A stretch of DNA of 34,593 nt from assembly GCA_030746535.1 (NCBI GenBank), contig JASLML010000015.1, forward strand, positions 1 to 34,593, written 5' to 3'. Under the pieces are notes generated by a model that was not told the origin of the DNA, ran no database searches, and saw only the letters and a program-made list of their open reading frames with translations. Of this stretch, positions 9,037-16,960 are shown piece by piece. The position numbers and the translations under genes were made by a program. Positions within the stretch are counted from its first letter, which is position 1; each line of letters begins with the position of its first letter. This DNA comes from Fidelibacterota bacterium. Lineage in GTDB: Bacteria; Fidelibacterota; Marinisomatia; Marinisomatales; TCS55.

Positions 9037-10152
9037 TCATGCATTCAACTGACTGAGGTAATATTTATCATAGGCAGCCAGCAAACTTTCCTGACCGGAA
9101 TATGGAGCAGGCTTATATTTCTTAGATTGAATTCCCAATTGAGATCTTTCACAAATTTCCCAATCCTGCAGATTGGTCATTTTCCAAAAATTGATAGCAT
9201 CTTCTATTTTATATTTATTGGATTGTGCAATTCCCTTGCTAAAAAGCCAAAAACAATCGATGCGGGACCGATTCACACTTTCTGGCCAAACGGAATGCGC
9301 CATAACATATTCCGGATGCAGGCTGATCAGGAAATTGGGGAATATCGAGTAATAATATACCCTGGCCAGGTTTTCTTCCTTCAATCCTTTGATTGGAGGA
9401 CATGATAGTTTCCCAGAGTGTGTAATGCTTTCAATATTGTCATTGAAATTCATATAGCCGCCTAAATAAGGCCCCGAATGCATATCATTTCTACCACCCA
9501 TGTAATTATGTATTTCCGTTAAATCAGGATGTATGATTGGGCAATGGTAACATTCACAATAATTCTGTATAATGACTTTCCAATTGCAATTCACCTGGTA
9601 CATTTTATGCTCAGCAACTTCCAGTTCATCTATTCGCCACTGCGAAAACCTCTCAGTCAAAGAAGAAAAAATATCATGCAGCGGAGCCGGATTGTCCGCC
9701 AGATTAATACAAATGAAACCGTTCCACTGATCTACCGAAATAGGATGCAATGGATAGTCCGATTTACGAAAATCATTCACAGCATCCATATGCGGAGCGC
9801 CGATCAAATTACCATTTAGATCATAAGTCCAGCCATGGTATCCGCATTGGATGGATTTGGAAAACCTGCCTTCTGGTTGTACACAAACCCGAGTGCCGCG
9901 ATGACGGCAGACATTGTAAAATGCACGCAAATTATTTTTGTCATCCTTCAATACAATGATACTCTCCCCTGCAATCTCAAAGGTTTTGAATGTTCCCTGC
10001 TCATCCAAATCAGCAGCACGTGCAACAGGCAGCCAGTTGTTTTGAAAAATGTTTTCATATTCCTGATCAAGAATAATCGGATCAGTGTAGTATTTGCGGG
10101 AAAGGGTTTTGGCTCCTGGCTCAAGTGTTTCAGCTGTTTTTTTGAAGCTCAT
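9037..10152 (-). CDS. Rieske non-heme iron oxygenase, alpha subunit
   Basis: This is a two-domain oxygenase of 371 residues. The Rieske [2Fe-2S] ligands are Cys82, His84, Cys103 and His106 (CRHRGTRVC ... CGYHGWTY). The C-terminal domain carries the mononuclear iron ligands His203, His208 (ECYHCPIIHPDL) and probably Asp330 (NLQDWEICERSQLG). Glu200 sits where the bridging acid is found. The ECYHC form resembles glycine-betaine/carnitine-type N-demethylating or C-N-cleaving oxygenases more than aromatic-ring dioxygenases, but this is a motif-level view. It is last in a five-gene operon, 3 bases after the second FAD oxidoreductase. No ferredoxin or reductase partner is encoded nearby, so electrons must come from elsewhere or from the FAD proteins. 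Substrate unknown; an N-methylated amine is my inference. Confidence 0.88.
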   Translation of the reverse strand: MSFKKTAETLEPGAKTLSRKYYTDPIILDQEYENIFQNNWLPVARAADLDEQGTFKTFEIAGESIIVLKDDKNNLRAFYNVCRHRGTRVCVQPEGRFSKSIQCGYHGWTYDLNGNLIGAPHMDAVNDFRKSDYPLHPISVDQWNGFICINLADNPAPLHDIFSSLTERFSQWRIDELEVAEHKMYQVNCNWKVIIQNYCECYHCPIIHPDLTEIHNYMGGRNDMHSGPYLGGYMNFNDNIESITHSGKLSCPPIKGLKEENLARVYYYSIFPNFLISLHPEYVMAHSVWPESVNRSRIDCFWLFSKGIAQSNKYKIEDAINFWKMTNLQDWEICERSQLGIQSKKYKPAPYSGQESLLAAYDKYYLSQLNA

Positions 10153-10155
10153 CCG

Positions 10156-11718
10156 TTAGATTATTTCGGTTGCTGCGTTGAATCCATTCGCACCATGCAA
10201 TCCACCACCGGGATGAGTGCCCGGACCGCACAGGTATAAATGCTGGATAGGTGATTTATATTGTGCTGCACTTACCGTGGGTCGCATGAAAAAGAACTGA
10301 TCCAGTGTCATTTCTCCGTGATTCACATTTCCCTCGCTTATCCCCAGTTGCTCTTCCAATCTCACCGGTGAATTTACAATTGTATACTCGATCATTGATG
10401 AAATTCCAGGAATAAATATTTCCAACTGGCTCAATACAATCTGCTTGATCCGTTTTTCAATTGCAGCATTCCACTCTTCTCCTCTTAATCGAAATGGTAC
10501 GTATTGAACGGTGGCAGAAAGGACCTGTTTCCCATGATCACATAGATTCTCATTATCAATGGATGGGAACGAAAATTCTATGAACGGTTTTTCTGGAATT
10601 TTTCCGTATTTGGTCGCATCATAGGCCTTTTCAAGGTATTGTAAAGATGGAGCAATCATAAATATTGCATTCATATTTTCTTCTTTAACGCCCTTTATAT
10701 TCGGCAGTTGGTTTAGTAAAAAATGTATGCGCAGGGTACTCCCGCGAAATTTGATATTGCTAACTTGTTTTTGAAATTGGTGGTTCAATGCTTGAGCTCC
10801 CACCAAATTGAGGAAAGTATTTCTTGGGTCAAGGCCGGATATCACGCAATCAGCTTCGATTGTTTGATTGTTTTCAAGAGTCACTCCCCTGCAAATGTTG
10901 GCAGATACATTTATTGATCGAACAGATAAACCATTGCGGATCGCTACCCCGCTGGTTTTTGCTGAACTCTTTAGCGCCAAAATAAGCTTATTCATGCCTC
11001 CTTTTACCAGCAATGCATTATGAAATACACCTTTACTGTGCACCTGTTTATGCAGAAGATTCAGTCCCGTACCTGCCGAAAACGGTCCCTGTGTCAAGTG
11101 GCGAATTCCTGCCGTGGAGAGGGATCCTCTTAGAAAATCAGATTCAAACCATTCATCCATCAAATCAGGCATTGTCATTGCTGTTGAACGCATAAGATCC
11201 ACCACACCCTTCATCCCATGTTTCTTGAAAGGGCGCAAAATAGGTGCAAAAGAAAAGGCTTCTTGTAATCCCATCTTTGGAAGCTTGGGAGGCGTCATCG
11301 CATATAATTTTTCAATAAAATGGGACAGCGAACTGATATGTTCGCTGAATGTCACCCAGTTTTCAGCATCCTTTTCCGAATGAGCGCCAATTGATGCCGC
11401 AGTTCGACCTACATCTTTACAAAATGTTATATGCTTACCGTTTGGATCCAAAGCAATGCGGATGACCTCAGGTGTATGGAATTCCAAGCCATGTTCTGCA
11501 AGGTCCAGCTTGCTCATTACGCGATGGTCAAACCAATCTACATAATCGTACACTAAATTATATTTGAATCCGGAATTTGAATCTTCATTGCCTGCCAATC
11601 CTCCAACCTGATCACGTGCTTCCACAACCAAAACACGCTTTCCTGCTTGAGCCATCATGGAAGCGCAAACCAAACTGTTAACGCCAGCGCCTACTACCAG
11701 TACATTAACTTTATCCAT
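10156..11718 (-). CDS. FAD-dependent oxidoreductase, PYROXD2/CrtI-like (second paralogue)
   Basis: This 520-residue protein of the COG1233 phytoene-desaturase-like superfamily has an N-terminal dinucleotide fold. Its motif reads GAGVNSL (10-16), with Ser in place of the third glycine of GxGxxG, followed by VLVVEARDQVGG. The C-terminal FAD-contacting block is CGPGTHPGGGLHGANG. It is a diverged tandem paralogue of the next gene upstream. I start it at ATG 11718, whose A overlaps the preceding TGA (TGATG); a TTG two codons earlier is possible. Carotenoid desaturation is unlikely here because no crt genes are adjacent. The setting points to amine or amino acid oxidation. The Ser substitution may mean weaker FAD binding or a structural partner role. 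Confidence 0.85.
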   Translation of the reverse strand: MDKVNVLVVGAGVNSLVCASMMAQAGKRVLVVEARDQVGGLAGNEDSNSGFKYNLVYDYVDWFDHRVMSKLDLAEHGLEFHTPEVIRIALDPNGKHITFCKDVGRTAASIGAHSEKDAENWVTFSEHISSLSHFIEKLYAMTPPKLPKMGLQEAFSFAPILRPFKKHGMKGVVDLMRSTAMTMPDLMDEWFESDFLRGSLSTAGIRHLTQGPFSAGTGLNLLHKQVHSKGVFHNALLVKGGMNKLILALKSSAKTSGVAIRNGLSVRSINVSANICRGVTLENNQTIEADCVISGLDPRNTFLNLVGAQALNHQFQKQVSNIKFRGSTLRIHFLLNQLPNIKGVKEENMNAIFMIAPSLQYLEKAYDATKYGKIPEKPFIEFSFPSIDNENLCDHGKQVLSATVQYVPFRLRGEEWNAAIEKRIKQIVLSQLEIFIPGISSMIEYTIVNSPVRLEEQLGISEGNVNHGEMTLDQFFFMRPTVSAAQYKSPIQHLYLCGPGTHPGGGLHGANGFNAATEII

Positions 11719-13289
11719 CACCAATCATTGATAATTTTTTTTGCGGCCATTTCTCCCGGCGATCCTGTTATTCCTCCGCCGGGGTGCGTTCCCGATCCGC
11801 ACTGGTAATAATTGCGTACCGGAGTTTTATAATCTGCCCATTTAGCTGCAGGTCGTAATACAAACAATTGCTGCAGTGACAATTCACCATGAAATATATT
11901 CCCCTCTGTTAACCCGAAGATTGATTCGAGATCAGCAGGTGTTAATACTTGCCTATCAACAATAATATCCTTGATGTTCGGGGCGAAACGTGCAATCGCA
12001 TCAATGACAGCATCGCCGAAAGATTCCCGTTTTGCATCATTCCATCCGCCTTCTATGGAATTAGGTGCATACTGAACAAAACAAGACATAACATGCTTTC
12101 CGGGAGGAGCCATAGCTGGATCCAAAATGGACGGTAAAATAATGTCGATATATGGACGCTCCGAAAAATTGCCGTGTTTTGCGTCATCATAGGCACGCTC
12201 CAAATAATCAATACTAGGGCTAATAGAGATAGCCCCCCGCAAGTGGGGTCCGTTTCCGGGAAAACATGAGAAGTCGGGCAATCCGTCCAAAGCAAGGTTA
12301 ATTTTCCCTGACGAACCGCGTATCCGGAAATTTTTAATGTCCCTGATAAAATCAGCAGGCAGATCGTTTTCATCCAACATTTTCAAAAAAGTTAATTTTG
12401 GATCCAATCCCGATATGACTTTGTGCGCCCGGAATTCATCTCCGTTACGTAAAGCAACTCCTACCGCTTTGCCGTCCTTTACAATTACCTTATCCACTTC
12501 TGCTTCCCTGAGAATCTCAGCTCCGAAATATTCTGCTGAATGGGCAATAGCCATGCTTAGAGCACCTGTGCCTCCTCTCTGGAATCCCCAAGCTCTGAAT
12601 GCTCCGTCAATATCGCCCATATAGTGGTGCAGCATAACGTATGCAGATCCCGGAGAGCGGGGACCTAAAAATGTTCCGATGATTCCGCTGGCAGACATGG
12701 TTGCTTTTAACGGATCACATTCAAACCATTCATCCAGAAAATCCGCTGAACTCATCGTCATCAGTTTGGTTAAATATTCAAATTGCTCTTCTGGGAGTGA
12801 TCTAAAATGTTTAACCAGTTTGTGTATAGAAGCCAAGTCGGCTAGAGTTGGACGGATAGCATTTGGAGCAATTGTTTCAAGAATCGGCCTGACGGCCATT
12901 CCAATCTGGCTCATCAGTGGTCCAAAACGCAGATAAGATTCTGCATCTTTGGCTGAGTGCCGATAGATCTCCCTGTAGGTTTGGTCTTTGTCTGCCGTTC
13001 GAAATAGGTAGTCGTTATCCAGAGGCGTAAATGTACTTTCTAATGGAAGCAGCTCTAACCCGAACTGAGGTAGTTTTAATTCACGAATAATATTTGGCTT
13101 TAACAAACTGACAACGTATGAACAGACCGAAAACTTGAAACCTGGAAATACTTCTTCTGTAACGGCAGCCCCTCCAAGCACATGACGGCGTTCAAGTACG
13201 AGCACACTTTTCCCAGCCTTGGCCAGGTAAGCCGATGCAGTCAGTCCATTATGTCCGCCACCAATAACTATAGCATCATATGTTTTCAT
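11718..13289 (-). CDS. FAD-dependent oxidoreductase, PYROXD2/CrtI-like (first paralogue)
   Basis: This 523-residue member of the same COG1233 group has an intact dinucleotide motif GGGHNGL (10-16) and VLVLERRHVLGGAAVTEE. The C-terminal signature is CGSGTHPGGGITGSPGEMAAKKI. GGHNG and THPGGG are the hallmarks of the PYROXD2-like branch rather than of plant or bacterial phytoene desaturases. It overlaps gcvT-like by 4 bases (ATGA) and the second paralogue by 1 base, so both are probably made in fixed ratio and may form a heterodimer. Reaction unknown; oxidation of an N-methyl or amine C-N bond is an inference from the neighbouring Rieske and folate enzymes. Confidence 0.86.
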   Translation of the reverse strand: MKTYDAIVIGGGHNGLTASAYLAKAGKSVLVLERRHVLGGAAVTEEVFPGFKFSVCSYVVSLLKPNIIRELKLPQFGLELLPLESTFTPLDNDYLFRTADKDQTYREIYRHSAKDAESYLRFGPLMSQIGMAVRPILETIAPNAIRPTLADLASIHKLVKHFRSLPEEQFEYLTKLMTMSSADFLDEWFECDPLKATMSASGIIGTFLGPRSPGSAYVMLHHYMGDIDGAFRAWGFQRGGTGALSMAIAHSAEYFGAEILREAEVDKVIVKDGKAVGVALRNGDEFRAHKVISGLDPKLTFLKMLDENDLPADFIRDIKNFRIRGSSGKINLALDGLPDFSCFPGNGPHLRGAISISPSIDYLERAYDDAKHGNFSERPYIDIILPSILDPAMAPPGKHVMSCFVQYAPNSIEGGWNDAKRESFGDAVIDAIARFAPNIKDIIVDRQVLTPADLESIFGLTEGNIFHGELSLQQLFVLRPAAKWADYKTPVRNYYQCGSGTHPGGGITGSPGEMAAKKIINDW

Positions 13290-14515
13290 TTCGGACAGGA
13301 ACGTTTCCTTTCTGGGTCAAAAAAAGGTGTTTTCACTACCACTGCTGATGTCAGCTTGCGGTAGTGCTCCACATTCAACTCAAATTTCAGCTGGGTGCCG
13401 AGTTTGGCATACTCAGATTTGATATGGGCAAGAGCGATATAGCGTTTCAATATGGGCGACCAAGTTCCGCTGGTGGCATAACCGACCTGATTGTTCCTTT
13501 TATATATCGGAGTGCTTGTTCTCCAGGCCAACCTTGGTAATCCCGGCGGCAAATCCAGACTCCGGTAATGTTCTTCCAGTTCATTCCATTCAATCTCAAT
13601 CCCTACAAATTCCCATTCATTGATTTGGGAATGTTCAATCTCCAGAGCCTGCTTGCCGATAAAATCATTTTTTTTCAGTTTAACCGCCCATTCCAGCCCC
13701 AATTCGAATGGTGATGATTTCCGCAAATTGACAACGGCCTGGCGTGACGATACATAATCCACGTCCAGCAGGATCAATCCTGCTTCAATTCTGGCCATAT
13801 CAAGCGCATGCAATCCTGCTGGCGTGATACCGAACGCTTCACCTTGTTCAATCAGCAAGTCCCATACATCCAATGCATCCTCAGGTTGGATCCAAATTTC
13901 ATAGCCCAGATCACCGGTATAACCTGTGCGGGAAATAGTTACTGGTATACCATCAAGCCGGGTTTCCATAAGCCAGAAATATTTCAGGCTGTCCAACCGA
14001 TCGGAAGCCAGCGCATTCAATATGGCTCTTGAATTCGGGCCCTGCAGAGCTAGTGCAGCAATTTCCTTGGATTTATCTGTAATATCGACATCCATACCCT
14101 CTGCATTCAGCAACAGCCATTCCAGGTTTGGCTCGGCACTTGTTAACCGAAAATCTTCTTTTGCCAGCCGGTGAACAGTTCCGTCATCAATTTGTTTTCC
14201 TTGCTGGTCGCACCATGGCGTGTACATCACCTGGCCTATTTTACATATTCGAATATTCCTAGTGACCAATCTATCCAGAAAAGATTCAGCATCTATTCCT
14301 TGAATCCTGTATTTATATAGAGGCGTAATATCCAACAATGCCGCTTTTGTACGAATCGCAAAATATTCATTGTCATGTGTCAGCTCATATTTGGTGGCTG
14401 CCAAATAGCCAGACCAATTTCTCCATTCTTGAGCTTCATTTAGTTTTGAAGTTCGCTCAAAAAAAGGGGTGAGGTTCATTTCGGTGTGGCCTGTGAATAT
14501 GGTATTTCTAATCAA
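13286..14515 (-). CDS. GcvT-like tetrahydrofolate aminomethyltransferase family protein
   Basis: This 409-residue protein has the GcvT fold. RIQGIDAESFLDRLVT, the DDGTVHRL block with Asp110/Asp111 (where T-protein has its catalytic Asp), LALQGPNSRAIL, SRTGYTGDLGYEIW and LDMARIEAGL are all visible, plus a C-terminal barrel with GYATSGTWSP. Relatives move one-carbon units from an amine or sulfonium to tetrahydrofolate: glycine cleavage T-protein, dimethylglycine/sarcosine enzymes, DmdA. No gcvH or gcvP is nearby, so it is not glycine cleavage. The TTG at 14515 is preferred: AAGGA lies 7 bases upstream and it overlaps the preceding stop (TTGA). An ATG at 14479 has no SD but would fit the family's usual N-terminus. 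Likely role: capturing the C1 group released by the adjacent oxidases. Confidence 0.85.
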   Translation of the reverse strand: MIRNTIFTGHTEMNLTPFFERTSKLNEAQEWRNWSGYLAATKYELTHDNEYFAIRTKAALLDITPLYKYRIQGIDAESFLDRLVTRNIRICKIGQVMYTPWCDQQGKQIDDGTVHRLAKEDFRLTSAEPNLEWLLLNAEGMDVDITDKSKEIAALALQGPNSRAILNALASDRLDSLKYFWLMETRLDGIPVTISRTGYTGDLGYEIWIQPEDALDVWDLLIEQGEAFGITPAGLHALDMARIEAGLILLDVDYVSSRQAVVNLRKSSPFELGLEWAVKLKKNDFIGKQALEIEHSQINEWEFVGIEIEWNELEEHYRSLDLPPGLPRLAWRTSTPIYKRNNQVGYATSGTWSPILKRYIALAHIKSEYAKLGTQLKFELNVEHYRKLTSAVVVKTPFFDPERKRSCPK

Positions 14516-15399
14516 GAAGCTGTCCTTAGAATTGGCCTTGTAAGGCAGGTAGGACCTCCGGCGCCTTTGAGGGAAATTTCTGAACCTTTGTAGGTATGCA
14601 CCTCTACTCCATGTGCTTCCAAGTTCTTCTTTGTAATTGGATTTCCTTCAAGCATGATACATTTCTTCGGGGCCACAGCCAATACATTGCACGCCATAGT
14701 GTCGTATTCCTCATCTACAACTTCAATCAGTGTAATATCATTGCTGATCAGAAATTGACGGAATGGAACGGGAAGCAACTTTGAATATACCAAATAAAGA
14801 TCATGGTCTATAGGGCTTACATTGCTCATCAGATGCAGGCAATCTTGAGAACCTGTCCAGTGCGGCAAAGGTACAGCAATAACCCTATCCACCGAATCTC
14901 CCAGCAATTGTCTGAATTGATGTATTCCTTCCGCATTTGACCGGTACGTTTCTCCAACAGCTACAAGCCGCTCATTGATCCAAACAACATCACCGCCTTC
15001 CAATTTCCCTGGAGGCTCAATTTTACCTATAATTGGAATTCCTAACTGCTTGCATAATGACCTTATGGCCTCAGGTTCCGATCTCCGCTGTGGTTTTCCC
15101 ATCGAACACAGAATAACACCATCATTGGCAACGATGCAGGAATCATGGGTATAGATCGAATCAAGGGTTGTTGATTTATCTTCAGGAAGATAATGGATTT
15201 CAGCTCCAAATGATTCCAACAGCTTTGTAAAGTAATTGAATTCATCCCGGGCTTCAGCTAGAACCGGTGCTAAATGATAATTCAAATCCTGGAATTGACT
15301 GTTAATTGTCTGCTCATCTCGAAAAGCATTGTTTGGATGTTTGAGGATAACTCGTTGAATGGGGTTAACCATTTCTTGGCATCCGAATTGTTTAGTCAA
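14512..15399 (-). CDS. Dimethylargininase/arginine-deiminase-like amidinohydrolase
   Basis: This 295-residue guanidino-group-modifying enzyme has the expected active site: THD with Asp86, LEGGDVVW (133-140), His189 in CLHLMSNV and the nucleophile Cys285 in GGPTCLTRP near the C-terminus. Size and layout fit N-omega,N-omega-dimethylarginine dimethylaminohydrolase (dimethylarginine to citrulline plus dimethylamine) better than the larger arginine deiminases, but other guanidines are possible. The start is TTG at 15399: AGGTGG lies 6 bases upstream, and the residues GCQEMVNPIQRV that follow are part of the conserved N-terminus. It is the first gene of the operon, about 40 bases downstream of a strong promoter. 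It overlaps the gcvT-like gene. Confidence 0.82.
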   Translation of the reverse strand: MTKQFGCQEMVNPIQRVILKHPNNAFRDEQTINSQFQDLNYHLAPVLAEARDEFNYFTKLLESFGAEIHYLPEDKSTTLDSIYTHDSCIVANDGVILCSMGKPQRRSEPEAIRSLCKQLGIPIIGKIEPPGKLEGGDVVWINERLVAVGETYRSNAEGIHQFRQLLGDSVDRVIAVPLPHWTGSQDCLHLMSNVSPIDHDLYLVYSKLLPVPFRQFLISNDITLIEVVDEEYDTMACNVLAVAPKKCIMLEGNPITKKNLEAHGVEVHTYKGSEISLKGAGGPTCLTRPILRTAS

Positions 15400-15447
15400 T
15401 TGTTTCCACCTGTATCATTATCAAGTTATCACACAAATGAGGCAGTC

Positions 15448-15476
15448 ATTATAGCATTATTGATTAATAGGATCAA
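15448..15476 (-). promoter_or_regulatory. Sigma70-type promoter of the amidinohydrolase-Rieske operon
   Basis: On the minus strand, TTGATC (15476-15471) and a perfect TATAAT (15453-15448) are separated by exactly 17 bases. The -10 is extended by TG (TGCTATAAT). The expected transcription start near 15441 gives a leader of about 40 bases before the TTG start at 15399. A direct repeat TCAAGTT occurs at 15421-15427 and 15473-15479, flanking the promoter; it could be an operator half-site pair, but that is speculative. Confidence 0.6.
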
Positions 15477-15567
15477 GTTTGAACGATTGAAAAAATAGAT
15501 ATAAAACAAATAATTCTTTGACGATCTGAGCTGTTAAATATCTATTGCTGATAATTAACCTTTCAAA

Positions 15568-16884
15568 TTAATCATTGTTTTTCCAATAATAGTAGAAGGG
15601 AAGCCCCGCCAACACCAAACCGCCGCCTATTGCTGCATCCCGCGGTGCTTCCACAATGGTATTTAATGTAAGCAAGATTGCAAATAGGATAAATACAATC
15701 GGCACATATGGATACCCGGGGGTTTTGTAGGGTCTTGTTAATTCAGGTTTGTTTCTTCGAAGAATAATAACTGCCCCACTGCTCATTGCATAAAATATCC
15801 AGGACGTAAAAATAATGTACGTTATCAATTGATTGAAGGTACCTGTAAATGTCAGCAAGCAAGCCCAGATACATTGGATAATTAGTGCATTTGCCGGAGA
15901 CTGAAAGGTGGGGTGAATTCGAGCAGCTTGATTAAAAAATAATGTATCTTTGGCCATAGCATAGTTGATTCTAGCACTGGTTAGTATAAAACCGTTATTT
16001 GCACCGATCAGAGAAATAAGTATAGCCAGAGTCACCAAAGCTGCTCCTTTTTCACCAAGAAAAATAGATACGGCATCTGAAACAACAAGCTCGGAGCCTC
16101 GCATACCTGCGAATCCAAGTGTGTACAGCAATACATAGTTTAACAGCAGATAAACAGATACAACTATTATCATGCATAAAATCAGGGATAGCGGAATATT
16201 TCGTTCCGGTTTCTTTACTTCCCCTGCAACATAGGTGATGGATATCCAACCGTCAAATGTCCATAAAACGGATACCATTGCTAACCCCAGAGGGCCAATC
16301 AGCGAACCAAGAGGTTGGCCTGATAATACAGGCGTTAGATTCCCCGTGTTGCCTCCTTTCATGAAAAGACCTATAGCTATGACGCCAAATATGGCTCCCA
16401 GCTTTGCAAAGGTGAAGATATTTTGAAACCGTGCGCCAGATTTCACATCCACAATATTGAGAATTGATAGAACTACAATTGTTCCAACTGCAGTTATTTT
16501 GATTGCATTCGCTGAAAGCACAAAGAAATAACCAAGGTATTCAGAAAACGCCACGCCCACAGCAGCAATCGATGCCGTATTTATCACGGCCACAGCGGAC
16601 CAACCGTACAAATAACCCCACACCGGTCCGTAAGCTTCCTTGAGGTAAATATACTGTCCTCCCGCCCTCGGCATGGCTGCAGCCAATTCCGCGATGGACA
16701 ATGCTCCAAACAGACTGATCAATCCCCCCACGATCCAAACCCCGATAAATAAGGATGATGATCCTGTTAGGGCAGCAACAGTGGCCGGTACCATAAATAT
16801 GCCAGACCCGATGATTGCACCGGTATTGATCATCGTGGCATCCATCAGAGACAGGATGCGTTTTAGTTGCGGTTTAGGATTCAA
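15568..16884 (-). CDS. APC-superfamily amino acid permease
   Basis: This 438-residue inner-membrane transporter has about 12 hydrophobic segments. The APC signature near the N-terminus is INTGAIIGSGIFMVPATVA (about residues 19-37), with the substrate-binding GSGIF in TM1, followed by GGQYIYLKEAYGPVWGYLYGW. It resembles LAT-type or basic/neutral amino acid exchangers, but the substrate cannot be read off. The only early start is TTG 16884, without an SD; LKRILSLMDA just after it is conserved in the family, so a later ATG (16845) would truncate the protein. It is transcribed towards the amidinohydrolase operon, 168 bases away, with no evident terminator between. It probably supplies that pathway's substrate. 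Confidence 0.88.
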   Translation of the reverse strand: MNPKPQLKRILSLMDATMINTGAIIGSGIFMVPATVAALTGSSSLFIGVWIVGGLISLFGALSIAELAAAMPRAGGQYIYLKEAYGPVWGYLYGWSAVAVINTASIAAVGVAFSEYLGYFFVLSANAIKITAVGTIVVLSILNIVDVKSGARFQNIFTFAKLGAIFGVIAIGLFMKGGNTGNLTPVLSGQPLGSLIGPLGLAMVSVLWTFDGWISITYVAGEVKKPERNIPLSLILCMIIVVSVYLLLNYVLLYTLGFAGMRGSELVVSDAVSIFLGEKGAALVTLAILISLIGANNGFILTSARINYAMAKDTLFFNQAARIHPTFQSPANALIIQCIWACLLTFTGTFNQLITYIIFTSWIFYAMSSGAVIILRRNKPELTRPYKTPGYPYVPIVFILFAILLTLNTIVEAPRDAAIGGGLVLAGLPFYYYWKNND

Positions 16885-16960
16885 TTGTGAATAAATTTAA
16901 TAGACTGATCCTGCGATCCAATTCAGATTGAGGAAAATAATGTAACTGCCGTAGAGGGGT

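Noticed and set aside
10156-13289. Phytoene desaturases for carotenoid synthesis
   Set aside because: No crtB, crtE or cyclase genes nearby; the GGHNG and THPGGG motifs fit the PYROXD2-like branch and the neighbours are amine-type enzymes.
13286-14515. Glycine cleavage system T protein
   Set aside because: No gcvH/gcvP, and the N-terminus and neighbours differ from true GcvT operons.
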